A stretch of DNA of 64,000 nt from Sulfuriferula thiophila (GTDB lineage: Bacteria; Pseudomonadota; Gammaproteobacteria; Burkholderiales; Sulfuriferulaceae), in assembly GCF_003864975.1 (NCBI RefSeq), contig NZ_BHGL01000007.1, positions 62,001-126,000 of the forward strand. The letters are read 5' to 3'. The notes below the pieces were generated by a model. The model worked only from the letters and a program-made list of their open reading frames with translations. It did not search any database and had not been told where the DNA came from. This document shows, one piece after another, positions 43,034 to 52,712 of this stretch; positions within the stretch are counted from its first letter, which is position 1, and each line of letters starts with the position of its first letter. The translations under genes were made by a program, and so were the position numbers.

Positions 43034-43381
43034 GCTTCCTTTCCAATAACCCATTGTACATAATCCGTACTGGCAAGCTTGTTGACAGCCTCACGCTTGC
43101 GCAACACACATTCGCGCTACAAAATTGATTAATCAGAAAATTCGGATTACATTATGCGAGGATGCTGGCACTAATTCAAGCACCTCAGTCGAGACTGACT
43201 CAATATTCCCTGACAACTGAGTCATGAGCGATAACGCTATCCGCATAACGAACAAACACCCCAACCACTTCTTATATCTGCTGGCAGTTTACCCAGCAAA
43301 TGCTGACAATTTGCTAACGTTACTATGCAAGCCATACTACGGCCGGACATAGGCAATTGAACTTACCGAGGGATAAATAAA
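43034..43381. other. 348-base intergenic region with inverted repeats
   Basis: I see no gene. TCAGTC (43185-43190) and GACTGA (43193-43198) form a two-base-loop palindrome, and GACTCA (43197-43202) with TGAGTC (43218-43223) forms another, so a small regulatory or 3'-end element is possible. The region is promoter side for the hydrolase and 3' side for the porin-like gene. Confidence 0.35.
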
Positions 43382-44497
43382 CTAGAATACTCTATCGTAA
43401 GATGCAGAAAGCACATCCGCGTTACCTGAAGTTGAGCCAGGCAAGGAAAGCTCACGGAACTTGTCATACTGCACTTTGATGGCGCTGGTGGCGTTCAGGT
43501 CATAACGCACGGAAAGCATCAAGCTATCATTCTCCCAATTTGGATCACCATAAGAATTCGCATCCATAAAGCGCGAATAAGTCACCATCGGCGTGTAATC
43601 ACCGACATGGTAGCCGACCCCCAGCATGCCGGCTTTACTCTTGTAGCCCATATCTTTCCAACGATCAAAGTAGCTCAGTTCGGAACGCACCAGCCAGTTG
43701 TCATAATTAGCATTGGCGGAAAGCCCATAAATATGTTGCACCCCACCCTCAACGAGGGGGCCGCTGACGTTACTCTTCATATCGATCTTGGACTGGATAT
43801 ATACCATACGCAGATTGAACCAGTCCCGCGTCAACTCCAGATCAGCCCCCAGAATATTCCGCCAGGTCACATCCACACTCTCTCCCGGATAATCCAAGCC
43901 GGCATAGAGGTTGGACGACGAATTTTCTCGCCCATAAAATACACTGGCACGCGAATCCCACTCACCCCAGCGCCCGGTTCGAGCAACGGTGACTGCATTG
44001 AAATTATTGACCTCCCAGCCATACAGGTCTTGAGGTGGGCGTACCCACGGGTAGGCAAACCCTACATCCTGAAAATCCGAATAATAATAAATAGGCAAGC
44101 GCTTGCGTCCCAACTGCACCACCCAGTCATCAGCAGGCACATAGGACAAATACGCCCATTCCAGCGTTGCCCCACTGCTGCCTTGGGTAGCGCGCGCATC
44201 AACCTGCACAACCGCGCTTAATGTATCGCTGAGCTTGGCATTCATGCGCATACCAACACGACTTTCCGGACGCACGCTGAAGCTCTTGTTATATACCCCC
44301 ATATTCGTCCAGTCGGCTACAAAACAGGGGCAATCGACCCCAGCATAACTCGATGTGCCACCACCACTTAACACCTGACCACCCACCAACGACATAAATC
44401 CGGAAAAACTGACCGTTTCTGCGTGCCCTGTTGTGGAGAGAAGCACTGTCATCAGGAACACGATGGCGCGAATAACACCAAAATTCCGCCTAATCAT
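43382..44497 (-). CDS. Outer-membrane porin-like beta-barrel protein
   Basis: A 371-residue exported protein. From the ATG at 44497 it has a basic start and a signal peptide ending at STTGHAE before TVSFSGFMSLVGG. The mature part has alternating aromatic and polar stretches typical of beta-barrels (RVGMRMNAKLSDTLSAVVQVDARA, WAYLSYVPADDWVVQLGRKRLP in pattern) and ends SASYDRVF, with the C-terminal Phe usual for outer-membrane barrels. The start lies inside the last codons of the GGDEF gene, an overlap of eight bases, so the two are coupled. The substrate is unknown; a phosphate or organic anion is suggested only by the upstream PstS-like gene. Confidence 0.82.
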   Translation of the reverse strand: MIRRNFGVIRAIVFLMTVLLSTTGHAETVSFSGFMSLVGGQVLSGGGTSSYAGVDCPCFVADWTNMGVYNKSFSVRPESRVGMRMNAKLSDTLSAVVQVDARATQGSSGATLEWAYLSYVPADDWVVQLGRKRLPIYYYSDFQDVGFAYPWVRPPQDLYGWEVNNFNAVTVARTGRWGEWDSRASVFYGRENSSSNLYAGLDYPGESVDVTWRNILGADLELTRDWFNLRMVYIQSKIDMKSNVSGPLVEGGVQHIYGLSANANYDNWLVRSELSYFDRWKDMGYKSKAGMLGVGYHVGDYTPMVTYSRFMDANSYGDPNWENDSLMLSVRYDLNATSAIKVQYDKFRELSLPGSTSGNADVLSASYDRVF

Positions 44498-46076
44498 AAA
44501 ATTGGTAACCTTTCTTGCCACGCTGCTTGACCTGATACATTGCACGATCAGCCAGCGTTATTAACTGCCCCATTGCAGTACCATTTTCAGGACTGAGCGC
44601 AACCCCGATGCTGGCACCGACCCTGACAGATACCCCCTCACCGATATCTATATCCTCAGCAAGATTATTAAGCAGTTTATCCAGCAGCAACTCGATATCT
44701 TTATGCTGTCCAATGCCCTGGATGACCAGCAGAAATTCGTCTCCCCCCAGACGTGCGACGATGTCGCTGCTGCGTAGCACCATACTCATGCGCTGAGCTA
44801 TTTCAATCAATACCCTATCGCCTGCATCATGCCCATAGGTATCATTAACCGGCTTGAAGTTATCCAGATCAAGCATACAGACAGCAATACAACTTCCTTC
44901 GTAGCCGGCCTTCTCCAATAGTAGAAACAACCCATGCTCCGCAGATCGGCGATTGAACAAGTTCGTTAATGGATCACGCTCTGCCTGCAATCGGATAAAC
45001 TGCTCCTCGCGCCTACGATCCGAAATATCCGTGATGATGCCTTGTACAAGAATCTGATTATCCGGGGCAGTAGTTGATTCGTCTCGCAACTGTGTCAGTA
45101 GACAGTGCACCCAGCGATCTTCAGTGCTATTTACCTGCGCAATCTGCAGATCCATGGCCGACAAATTCCCGCGGGCGAAGGTTTCATCAAGCATGCACAG
45201 TGTCTTATCCAACTCACTAAAAAGCGCCATCATGCAGTTAATATCCTTACCCAGAATATGCTCATAGAGTGGCTTGCCGATAATCTCCTGAAATGCAGGA
45301 TTAGCTATCACCAGCCTGGCACGCTGATCCATCAGAAAAATACCAACCCCGGCCCGCTCGTAAATCATACGGAACTGTTTTTCCAGCATTTCCATCTGGC
45401 TGAGCAATGCGCGTTCATTATCAAGTTTGCTCTGCACCAAGCCTAGCAACTGATTGATATTTTCAACCAGCCCACCAATTTCATCATATTGATGCTTAGC
45501 CGGAATATGCAGGCGCTCGTTCTGGCCAGGAACGATCTTTTTCAGGCTCACCGCTATTCTTTTAATGCTGGAAATAAACTGCCACTGTATTAACAAGAAC
45601 ACCAGGAGCGATACGAATAATGTATATCCAGCCAGCATCGCAGCATTGGTCCAGGCAGCGCTATTCGCTCGCGTTTCAACTAGTTGCTGGCGCAGGGAAA
45701 TTTTCAAGTCACCCACTATTTCGCCAGGCACAAAAGGCGATTCCAACTTAATATGGACAGGTTGCTTGTTGATTTCCTCGCCTTTCAAGCCAGAACTTGC
45801 GGAAAACCCACCACCGCCAGTCAACTCCACCGCAGCGACTAGCTGGTTTTTCAATAAGCCCTGAACCACCTCATTTGCCAATTCACGATCAGCCAAGTAG
45901 GCGGCAATAGACGCAGTGCGCTGCACAGTTTGCCCTAACTGCGCTAAATCATGTTGCGCGCTCATCACTTCTTTGGAATAAGTACTGTAATAGTACAAAA
46001 CCGATACAGCCGCCGAACCTAATAAAGCCAGCACACTGACGGCAACCGCAATCTTAACGGAAACGCGTCTTTTCAT
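44490..46076 (-). CDS. Membrane PAS-GGDEF diguanylate cyclase
   Basis: A 528-residue sensor cyclase. A first helix (about 8-29), a short periplasmic sensor of about 110 residues and a second helix (about 146-166) are followed by a HAMP-like linker, a PAS domain (about 230-345, FRMIYERAGVGIFLMDQRA) and a GGDEF domain with GGDEF at residues 444-448. The RxxD I-site (RSSD) five residues upstream is intact, so feedback inhibition is expected. The ATG overlaps the preceding PstS-like stop as ATGA. Its small periplasmic domain next to a binding-protein gene suggests signal input from that protein. Confidence 0.93.
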   Translation of the reverse strand: MKRRVSVKIAVAVSVLALLGSAAVSVLYYYSTYSKEVMSAQHDLAQLGQTVQRTASIAAYLADRELANEVVQGLLKNQLVAAVELTGGGGFSASSGLKGEEINKQPVHIKLESPFVPGEIVGDLKISLRQQLVETRANSAAWTNAAMLAGYTLFVSLLVFLLIQWQFISSIKRIAVSLKKIVPGQNERLHIPAKHQYDEIGGLVENINQLLGLVQSKLDNERALLSQMEMLEKQFRMIYERAGVGIFLMDQRARLVIANPAFQEIIGKPLYEHILGKDINCMMALFSELDKTLCMLDETFARGNLSAMDLQIAQVNSTEDRWVHCLLTQLRDESTTAPDNQILVQGIITDISDRRREEQFIRLQAERDPLTNLFNRRSAEHGLFLLLEKAGYEGSCIAVCMLDLDNFKPVNDTYGHDAGDRVLIEIAQRMSMVLRSSDIVARLGGDEFLLVIQGIGQHKDIELLLDKLLNNLAEDIDIGEGVSVRVGASIGVALSPENGTAMGQLITLADRAMYQVKQRGKKGYQFYD

Positions 46077-46555
46077 GGCAGCCGGTACACCACTTTGACA
46101 TTATCATTCAAAGACAGGCTATCAACATACCCAATTGCTCCTCGATTATGCATGACGACATTTGTCACCGCTTTAGCGTCAGGCGCCACTTGTGGCGGTG
46201 TTGCACGGCCGGTAAATAACAGCCGCGCCCAGAACGAGTTGATCTGGGCGACTGTTTTATTTACCAGTTTCTGGTAATAAGCCACCCGAACCGGTGACTC
46301 CGGATCCATATCAATGGGCGCAGCAATTTGGCCATTAGGGAAATGTGTGTAGCGCCCCATATAGATATCGATCACCTGTTCACGCGTCAGATGATCAACA
46401 GGATTATCAAGATTGACAATAACCACTACATCAGCCGCAACCGGTTGAATTACAGAAAGGAACAGCAAAGCCATCACGGTAATGAATCGCGCTAAGATAG
46501 CTCGCTTACCTTGAGTACATGTAGCGCAGAAACGCTGAATGCGCCTGTTTAGCAC
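46073..46555 (-). CDS. Short PstS-like periplasmic phosphate-binding-type protein
   Basis: A 160-residue exported protein with a hydrophobic leader (about 20-42) ending near VAA before DVVVIVNLDNP. The mature part resembles the PstS-like domain: LTREQVIDIYMGR matches the PstS segment around FMGKILTW, and it ends NRGAIGYVDSLSLNDNVKVV. At about 120 mature residues it is a single-domain form, far shorter than PstS. The start is uncertain: GTG at 46555 or a later ATG at 46474. It is first in a three-gene unit with the membrane cyclase and porin and may act as a sensor, not a transporter, since no permease genes are present. Confidence 0.75.
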   Translation of the reverse strand: MLNRRIQRFCATCTQGKRAILARFITVMALLFLSVIQPVAADVVVIVNLDNPVDHLTREQVIDIYMGRYTHFPNGQIAAPIDMDPESPVRVAYYQKLVNKTVAQINSFWARLLFTGRATPPQVAPDAKAVTNVVMHNRGAIGYVDSLSLNDNVKVVYRLP

Positions 46556-46828
46556 CGAACCATCCGTTGTATTTTATTACTCGTCATTATTTTCGCCCAA
46601 CTCCCGGATGCTCATCAAAAATACAGCCACATCAATTGACGGGATGCTGACAATGATACTTTATACAAAACAATACGCAAAGCCAAAAAAATCAAATAGA
46701 AACAAAATCCTACATTGAGTGAGCACACTAACCATCTGTCAGATACAGATTATGATGTTTATGCGTGCGATTTCTCACTCAATCCCACGCTGTCTGTTTT
46801 TATCAATATACGTCTTGCACGCATAAAA

Positions 46829-48622
46829 CTAACGCAATGCACGGTATATCTGCTCAGCCAGTACTTTACTAATCCCTTCCACCTGAGCTATCTCTTCGAT
46901 ACCGGCATTTTTCAATTCACGCAACCCGCCAAAAGTTTCCAACAGTTTCTGCCGCCGTTTCGGCCCGACACCAGCGATATCTTCCAGACTGGAAGAAGTG
47001 CGCGCTTTAGCTCTGCGCGCTCGGTGACCGGTAATAGCAAAGCGATGCGCCTCATCGCGGATCTGCTGAATCAGATGCAAAGCCGGATCATCGGCAGGCA
47101 AACGGGTGGTCTGACCATCGGTAGTAATAAGCTGCTCCATACCAGCTTTGCGTTCCACGCCCTTGGCCACGCCGATGAGCACGATGTCGCTGATGCCGAG
47201 GTCATCCATCACCGCCTTGGCAATATTCAACTGACCGGCACCACCGTCGATGAGTATCAAGTCAGGACGTTTGGCATCCGTTTGCTGGATCTTGGTATAG
47301 CGCCGGGTCAGTGCATCACGCATGGCGGCGTAGTCGTCACCCGGGGTGATGCCGCTAATGTTATAGCGCCGGTATTGGCCTGGCTGCATGGCTTCCTGAT
47401 CGTAAACGACGCACGATGCCACGGTGGCCTCGCCCATGGTATGACTGATATCGAAACATTCGATTCGCTGCAGGTTAGGCATGTTCAACGCATTTTGCAA
47501 TGCGGCAAGCCGTGCATTCTGGGTAGATTTCTGTGCGACCTGACGGGTAATCGCCAGTTGTGCGTTATTTATGGTCATTTGCAGCCAGCTCTTGCGCTCG
47601 CCACTGACGTTTGCACTGATGCTAACCTTGTAACCTGCCTGCTCGCTCAACATCGCCGTAATGGCATCATGCTCGATCACCTCGGAAACAATAATCTGCG
47701 AGGGAATGGCGCGACCAGAGTAATGCTGGGTCAGAAATGCTGCCAATGCTTCCTGCGTGTCTACATCCTGTGCATTTTGCGGGAAGATGCTGCGGTCACC
47801 CAAATGCCGCCCGCCACGTATCATCAATAAATTAACACAGAGCAAACCTTGCGCCGCGACCACAGCGATAACATCGGCATCCGCCTGACTTTGGCTGGTC
47901 ACAAACTGCTTCTCGCGTACCGCAGTCAGACTTTTAATCTGGTCGCGATACAGTGCGGCCTCTTCGTAATGCATCAATTCCGCGGCCTGCTGCATTTTCC
48001 GGGTGATTGTCTGCAACACTTCGTTGGCTTTGCCCGCCAGGAACAATGCTGCATTGCGTACATCGGCGCCATAATCCTCAGCGCTGATCACGCCGACACA
48101 CGGCGCGGTACAGCGCTGGATCTGATGCAACAGGCAGGGGCGCGAACGATGATTGAATACACTGTCCTCGCAGGTGCGCAGACGAAACACTTTTTGCAGG
48201 ATGTGGATGCTTTCACGTACGGCGTAAGCATTGGGAAAAGGCCCGAAACATTGATCCTGGCGCTGCGGTGTACCACGAAAATACACCAGTCGCGGATACT
48301 GATGGCCGGACAGCATCAAATACGGGTATGACTTGTCATCACGAAACAGGATGTTATAACGCGGCGACAACGCTTTGATCAGGTTGTTTTCCAGTACCAG
48401 CGCTTCGGATTCGGAACGGGTAACGGTAATTTCAACCGCAAGGATTTTACCAACCATCAGCCGGATACGCGGCGACAGATCAGTCTTCTGAAAATACGAA
48501 GACACCCGCTTTTTCAGATCACGCGCTTTGCCCACATACAGCACCGCGCCATCCTCGCCCAGCATGCGATACACGCCGGGCAAATTTGGTAACGTTGCAA
48601 GTAAGTGCGCACTATCAAACAT
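46829..48622 (-). CDS. uvrC: Excinuclease ABC subunit C
   Basis: Makes both incisions in nucleotide excision repair. The 597-residue protein has the GIY-YIG nuclease domain at residues about 13-90 (GVYRMLGEDGAVLYVGKARDLKKR), a Cys-rich region (CTAPCVG), a UVR motif near 200, the RNase H-like second nuclease (IECFDISHTMGE, VVYDQEAMQPGQYRRYNI) and C-terminal helix-hairpin-helix repeats (IAGVGPKRRQKLLETFGG). It is the last gene of the operon, two bases after the UDG. Confidence 0.97.
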   Translation of the reverse strand: MFDSAHLLATLPNLPGVYRMLGEDGAVLYVGKARDLKKRVSSYFQKTDLSPRIRLMVGKILAVEITVTRSESEALVLENNLIKALSPRYNILFRDDKSYPYLMLSGHQYPRLVYFRGTPQRQDQCFGPFPNAYAVRESIHILQKVFRLRTCEDSVFNHRSRPCLLHQIQRCTAPCVGVISAEDYGADVRNAALFLAGKANEVLQTITRKMQQAAELMHYEEAALYRDQIKSLTAVREKQFVTSQSQADADVIAVVAAQGLLCVNLLMIRGGRHLGDRSIFPQNAQDVDTQEALAAFLTQHYSGRAIPSQIIVSEVIEHDAITAMLSEQAGYKVSISANVSGERKSWLQMTINNAQLAITRQVAQKSTQNARLAALQNALNMPNLQRIECFDISHTMGEATVASCVVYDQEAMQPGQYRRYNISGITPGDDYAAMRDALTRRYTKIQQTDAKRPDLILIDGGAGQLNIAKAVMDDLGISDIVLIGVAKGVERKAGMEQLITTDGQTTRLPADDPALHLIQQIRDEAHRFAITGHRARRAKARTSSSLEDIAGVGPKRRQKLLETFGGLRELKNAGIEEIAQVEGISKVLAEQIYRALR

Positions 48623-48624
48623 AC

Positions 48625-49257
48625 TCAGTTTTTATCGGCGACTATCTGGGCAAACACGGCATGGAACATGTCGGTGGTCAGCCGCCTGGTCTGGGTGTTG
48701 TAACGACTGCAATGATAACTGTCATACAGCTTGCTGCCATTTGCCAGTTCATGCACCGCGCCATGCCCGAACTTGGCAGTTTTGGCCGGTAATCCCAATG
48801 CCATCAGCACAGCGGCATGGGCAACGCTGCCCAATGCCAGTATCGCTGCACCGGCGGGCAGTGCCGCAATTTCGGCAGCAAGATAATGATTACACTGGCG
48901 CACTTCACCCGTCTCCGGCTTGTTTGCCGGCGGCAGACATTTCACTGCGTTGGTAATACGACAGCCATGCAATACTAGCGCATCATCTGCACTCACCGAT
49001 TCCGCCTGACTGGCGAAACCAAATTGGTGCAAAGTTTGATATAACAATATACCCGCATGATCGCCGGTAAATGGTCGCCCGGAGCGATTGGCACCATGTA
49101 ATCCAGGCGCCAGGCCAACAATCAGCAACCACGGCTGTGCATCGCCAAACGGCGGTACCGGTCGCGCATAATACGTTGGATAGTCAGTACGCACTTGTTG
49201 CAGAAACCCCGCCAGACGGGGGCACTCCACACAACCAGCATCAAACAAGGTACTCAT
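48625..49257 (-). CDS. Family 5 (UDGb-type) uracil-DNA glycosylase
   Basis: DNA repair glycosylase of 210 residues. The signature [19 protein letters not shown] and the late motif [13 protein letters not shown] fit family 5 enzymes, with cysteines at the N-terminus (GCVECPRL) and later ([12 protein letters not shown]) that likely bind a 4Fe-4S cluster. It should excise uracil and other deaminated bases. It overlaps nagZ by four bases and precedes uvrC by two, which pairs two repair genes. Confidence 0.9.
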   Translation of the reverse strand: MSTLFDAGCVECPRLAGFLQQVRTDYPTYYARPVPPFGDAQPWLLIVGLAPGLHGANRSGRPFTGDHAGILLYQTLHQFGFASQAESVSADDALVLHGCRITNAVKCLPPANKPETGEVRQCNHYLAAEIAALPAGAAILALGSVAHAAVLMALGLPAKTAKFGHGAVHELANGSKLYDSYHCSRYNTQTRRLTTDMFHAVFAQIVADKN

Positions 49258-50339
49258 GCAATGCCGCTCAAACCACAGCTATTGGTGCTGTCGGTTGCCC
49301 ATAATTCGCCACTGTCATGACCTAATGCTGCCACCGCATGCAGCGCTTCTACATAACGCTCCTGTTCATGCAGGGCAGTCATCCCCAATGGATGAGGGCG
49401 TCCATGCAAGCGTGCCATGCGGGTAATGCTCACCGCCGGCTTTTGCCATTTCAAACCATGCAATACCGCGTCAGCAGCTGCACAGTTGTTGCATACCAGT
49501 ACCATATCGCAGCCGGCATCCAGCGCAGCCTGTGCACGCTCAACGATGCCGCCGGCGACACTGGCGCCTTCCATCGACAGATCATCGCTGAAAATCACGC
49601 CATCAAATCCCAATTGCTGACGTAATATGGTTTGCAACCAGTACGCCGAGAACCCGGCTGGCTGGCTATCAACTGCCGGGTAAATCACATGCGCAGGCAT
49701 GATCCCGGTCATGCCATCCGCCACCAGTCGTGCAAATGGCAACAAATCCGCCTGCTCGATTTCGTGCAAACTGCGTTCATCCACCGGTATCGCCAGATGC
49801 GAATCAGCACGCACATAACCATGACCGGGGAAATGCTTACCCACACTGCCCATCCCTGCGGCTTTAAGCCCCAGCATCAGCGCATGCGCCAGATCTGCCA
49901 CCACTTCCGGCTGCGGATGAAAGGCGCGATCACCGATAACACCTGATGCACCGTAATCCAGATCCAGTACCGGAGTGAAGCTCAGATCCACGCCATGCGC
50001 ACGCAGCTCGGCAGCCAGTACATAGCCGCAATCCAGCGCCAGATGGCGGGCCTGTGACGGATTATGTTCCCACAGCTTGCCCAATTCGCGCATCGCCGGC
50101 AGTCGGGTAAATCCATCGCGGAAACGCTGCACCCGCCCACCTTCCTGATCTACCGCGATCAGCAAATGTGGCGTGCGTAATGCGCGAATCTCTGTGGTCA
50201 ACGCCTGCAACTGACCCGGTGACTGATAATTACGCGCAAACAGTATCACTCCGCCCACCAGCGGATGCATCAGGCGCTGCCTGTCATCGTCGGTCAACAC
50301 CAAACCCGGCACGTCGACCATTACAGGACCTAAACTCAT
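49254..50339 (-). CDS. nagZ: Beta-N-acetylhexosaminidase NagZ
   Basis: Cytoplasmic glycoside hydrolase family 3 enzyme of peptidoglycan recycling that removes GlcNAc from anhydro-muropeptides. In 361 residues it has the GH3 pattern, with [18 protein letters not shown] (general acid-base His) and the nucleophile Asp in [12 protein letters not shown]. The stop and start overlap acpS and the UDG by four bases (ATGA) on each side. Confidence 0.95.
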   Translation of the reverse strand: MSLGPVMVDVPGLVLTDDDRQRLMHPLVGGVILFARNYQSPGQLQALTTEIRALRTPHLLIAVDQEGGRVQRFRDGFTRLPAMRELGKLWEHNPSQARHLALDCGYVLAAELRAHGVDLSFTPVLDLDYGASGVIGDRAFHPQPEVVADLAHALMLGLKAAGMGSVGKHFPGHGYVRADSHLAIPVDERSLHEIEQADLLPFARLVADGMTGIMPAHVIYPAVDSQPAGFSAYWLQTILRQQLGFDGVIFSDDLSMEGASVAGGIVERAQAALDAGCDMVLVCNNCAAADAVLHGLKWQKPAVSITRMARLHGRPHPLGMTALHEQERYVEALHAVAALGHDSGELWATDSTNSCGLSGIA

Positions 50340-50719
50340 GCACCACCCTCCAGAATTACAAATGCCACCACAGTATCCACCTCATCGCTTATAGATAAAT
50401 GGCTGGACGTCATTCCCCTGACATCCAGCCACACTTGTAACTCAGGCGCAAATTCGAATTGCGGTTGCCCTAAATGATTATGCCCCACAGCGATATTCGC
50501 AAACGAAACCGGTGTCCGCAGCCCGGTGCCTGCAGCTTTGGAAAACGCCTCCTTGGCGGCAAAACGTTTAGCCAGCAGCCGCGCAGGATCAGTATGTGCA
50601 GCAAAGGCAGCCATTTCCGCCTCAGCCAGCAGCCGCAGCGCAGCCCGTTCGCCATGCCGCGCAAGCATTGCAGTAATACGCGGGATACTGACAATATCTG
50701 TACCTATTCCGTAGATCAC
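50336..50719 (-). CDS. acpS: Holo-acyl-carrier-protein synthase
   Basis: Transfers the phosphopantetheine arm from CoA to acyl carrier protein. The 127-residue product starts at the GTG at 50719 (AAGGTGAG upstream): [15 protein letters not shown] in family form, with the metal Asp in GTDIV and Glu in [11 protein letters not shown]. The GTG overlaps the upstream TGA by four bases, so coupling with the radical SAM gene is expected. Confidence 0.95.
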   Translation of the reverse strand: MIYGIGTDIVSIPRITAMLARHGERAALRLLAEAEMAAFAAHTDPARLLAKRFAAKEAFSKAAGTGLRTPVSFANIAVGHNHLGQPQFEFAPELQVWLDVRGMTSSHLSISDEVDTVVAFVILEGGA

Positions 50720-51636
50720 ACACTCACCTTGATTTGGATTCCACACGCTTCAATTCTGGCAGAAAATTCAGTTAACCACGATGCCGGCAAAGCTGACAAA
50801 CGCGATGCCTCAGGTTGCTGCGAATCGCGCGCCAAACCATAGAGCAACACACCTTGCAAGGACACCCCGTGGGCAATGGCTCGCTTGATAAAATCGAGAT
50901 AGGCAGTTTGTTCAGCCGCTGATGGCGGCATACCATCCTGTGCAAACACACAGGTTTGCAACCAGGTTGGGCATAGACCGGCAGCCGTTTCCAGGTTGGC
51001 CAGTACTCGCTTTGGCGCAATTTCAGTATTATTAATCCGGCGCAATCCTTCGCGCGTCGCACTGTCCAGCTTAAACCAGACTTCGCCACCCAGACTTGCC
51101 ATCTGCTGTAATCCTGCCTGCACGTAGGCTTTCTCTATCAGGCTACCATTGGTAATCAGCACCAGTTTGATTTTACCAATCAAATCGAATTGCGCCATTA
51201 CCCACCCAATCACGCTGATGACTTCGGCAAACTCCCTGGCGCTGGTCGGCTCCCCGTTGCCGGATAACGCTATATCGTTCAGGCGCCTCGCCGCTTCCGG
51301 CACATGCATTTGCATGAAGTCGCCGTGCACCAATTGCTGCAGAAAATCCACCAGTTCGCTTTCCAGCACTGCCAGATCAATTACCGGGGCGGCACCCCGT
51401 TGCAGATCCGGTACCTGACAATACAGACAGCGCCAGTTACAGGCGTTATTCGGATTCAGGTTCACCCCTACCGACACGCCACCCGCACGGCGCGATACGA
51501 CAGGATAGACGTAAGTCATCCCCACAACATCACGCGGGTGTTGTGTCACATTAAGGGTAAATTCGGGGGTATTTGGCTTGTTGATAGCGACTTGCTCGAG
51601 GCGGGCTGTGAGATTCGAAAAAATCAACAACCACAT
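50716..51636 (-). CDS. Radical SAM protein
   Basis: Cytoplasmic radical SAM protein of about 306 residues with the cluster motif CNWRCLYC (CxxxCxxC) near residue 66 and the glycine-rich LSGNGEPTS motif. It resembles the family often encoded beside acpS and pdxJ in betaproteobacteria; its substrate is not known. The N-terminal 30 residues (starting MWLLIFSN) lie in sequence that is already AT-rich, the ATG at 51636 has no ribosome-binding site, and homologues I recall start near HPRDVVGMTYVYPVVSRR, so the 5' end may have been altered where the mobile element begins. First gene of the acpS-nagZ-UDG-uvrC series. Confidence 0.85.
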   Translation of the reverse strand: MWLLIFSNLTARLEQVAINKPNTPEFTLNVTQHPRDVVGMTYVYPVVSRRAGGVSVGVNLNPNNACNWRCLYCQVPDLQRGAAPVIDLAVLESELVDFLQQLVHGDFMQMHVPEAARRLNDIALSGNGEPTSAREFAEVISVIGWVMAQFDLIGKIKLVLITNGSLIEKAYVQAGLQQMASLGGEVWFKLDSATREGLRRINNTEIAPKRVLANLETAAGLCPTWLQTCVFAQDGMPPSAAEQTAYLDFIKRAIAHGVSLQGVLLYGLARDSQQPEASRLSALPASWLTEFSARIEACGIQIKVSV

Positions 51637-51941
51637 GTTTTAAATAGTATAAAAAAATTCACTTTTGCTTTGTACCGTCAAATATACCGTCAGAATATAT
51701 TCTGATAAAGAATCGTAACTGAAGAACGTGCATTTAGGATCCTTCCACAAGTTCGGTTTGCAGTAATTATAGCAGTGGTGAGGCGTTTTTATCTCTTGTT
51801 TTTTCCTTGGCAAAATAGCCATGCTGGATTAGTTTAAAACTAATCAGGCGATGAATAAATGGTTACGCAACAACATGAATAAATTGAATTAAATTCAATG
51901 TAACGCTTGACGCCATTAAATGGCTTTGATAGCATTTGAAC
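51637..51941. other. Boundary region: repeats and palindromes, candidate att site
   Basis: AT-rich 305-base stretch between the chromosomal operon and the element. TACCGTCA occurs twice 12 bases apart (51673-51680 and 51685-51692), read TGACGGTA on the other strand. It is followed by a perfect 16-base palindrome TCAGAATATATTCTGA (51690-51705) and, further on, a 19-base palindrome (51827-51845). Repeats of this kind near an element end suit recombinase-binding sites, but no matching second end is in the window. Confidence 0.4.
51907..51935 (+). promoter_or_regulatory. Candidate promoter with palindrome in the spacer
   Basis: TTGACG (51907-51912) and TAGCAT (51930-51935) are 17 bases apart, a good sigma-70 arrangement. 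GCCATT (51912-51917) and AATGGC (51919-51924) form a 13-base palindrome inside the spacer, in the place of an operator. Transcription would start at about 51942, the ATG of the next gene, so the message could be leaderless. Confidence 0.5.
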
Positions 51942-52397
51942 ATGGATAAAGGCATTAAAAACCACCTTGCTATAATTTGCGCAGAACGCACCCATGTAAA
52001 AATGGATGCAAGTCACAGTTTTGCAAAAATAAAGCGGTTTTTAACTTCGTACAATGTGGCCATATCTAAACGTGACAGCTTTCGTGACGAAAGCGGGGAG
52101 CTTCGATACTGGCCAGTCGCCCATCCTTCTGTAGTTGATGCAGAATCGAACGCAGAATATCTTGAGACTCTTGAGGCGTATAAGAAGTATTTAATGCCCA
52201 CATTTCAATGGCTGGAAAAATTAATCAATGAGCTGGCTAAGTCATTAATTGTTGTTGCCGCGCTATTGATAGCAGCAATAATTGATGATTTCAAAAAAAT
52301 ATTTGAAACGTACCCAATCAAAGAACATAAACTTAAAATAGAGCTTCCACCCACCCTAGCACCTCGCCTGCTTCAATCTCCAGCCGCGCATCTCTGA
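51942..52397 (+). CDS. Hypothetical protein with one hydrophobic segment
   Basis: A 151-residue reading frame with no family I recognise. A hydrophobic stretch near residues 95-113 (SLIVVAALLIAAIIDD) suggests one membrane segment or amphipathic helix; the rest is charged. No ribosome-binding site is seen before the ATG at 51942; the promoter just upstream would start the message at about this point. Codon use is AT-richer than the chromosomal genes to the left. It may be an element gene or spurious. Confidence 0.5.
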   Translation: MDKGIKNHLAIICAERTHVKMDASHSFAKIKRFLTSYNVAISKRDSFRDESGELRYWPVAHPSVVDAESNAEYLETLEAYKKYLMPTFQWLEKLINELAKSLIVVAALLIAAIIDDFKKIFETYPIKEHKLKIELPPTLAPRLLQSPAAHL

Positions 52398-52520
52398 TTT
52401 TATCTTTCCAGCCAAACTTTTGAGTTTGGTATTTAGATTAAATCGAGCAAGCGCGTAGCCTAACACACCATCAAATCTTAAATATGGCTCCGCCTTGCTC
52501 TTCAGCAAAGAGGTGGTCTT

Positions 52521-52712
52521 ATGTCAGCGCTATTAAGCAAATTACTAAAAACGAACGATGTATTAAATGAGTTTCATTTATCAAAATCAACCCTATTTAG
52601 ATTAATAAAGTCAGGACAATTCCCAGCTCCAATCAAAATCGGCGGCGGCTGCTTCTGGAAAGCAGATGAGCTGGAAGCATTCCTTAATAAGAAAACGGGG
52701 AGTGCAGCATGA
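52521..52712 (+). CDS. AlpA-family transcriptional regulator
   Basis: A 63-residue helix-turn-helix protein of the AlpA/MerR-like type (LLKTNDVLNEFHLSKSTLFRLIKSGQFPAP then IKIGGGCFWKADELEAF in pattern). AlpA-type regulators control excision or transfer genes in integrated elements. AGAGGTGG lies seven bases before the ATG. The stop overlaps the next start by four bases (ATGA). Confidence 0.85.
   Translation: MSALLSKLLKTNDVLNEFHLSKSTLFRLIKSGQFPAPIKIGGGCFWKADELEAFLNKKTGSAA

Noticed and set aside
46073-46555. Second high-affinity phosphate transporter
   Set aside because: Only a short PstS-like protein is present; the neighbours are a cyclase and a porin, with no permease or ATPase.
51640-51822. 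Minus-strand 60-codon frame starting MAILPRKK in the boundary region
   Set aside because: It spans the repeats and palindrome, has no family resemblance, and is more likely chance in AT-rich sequence.
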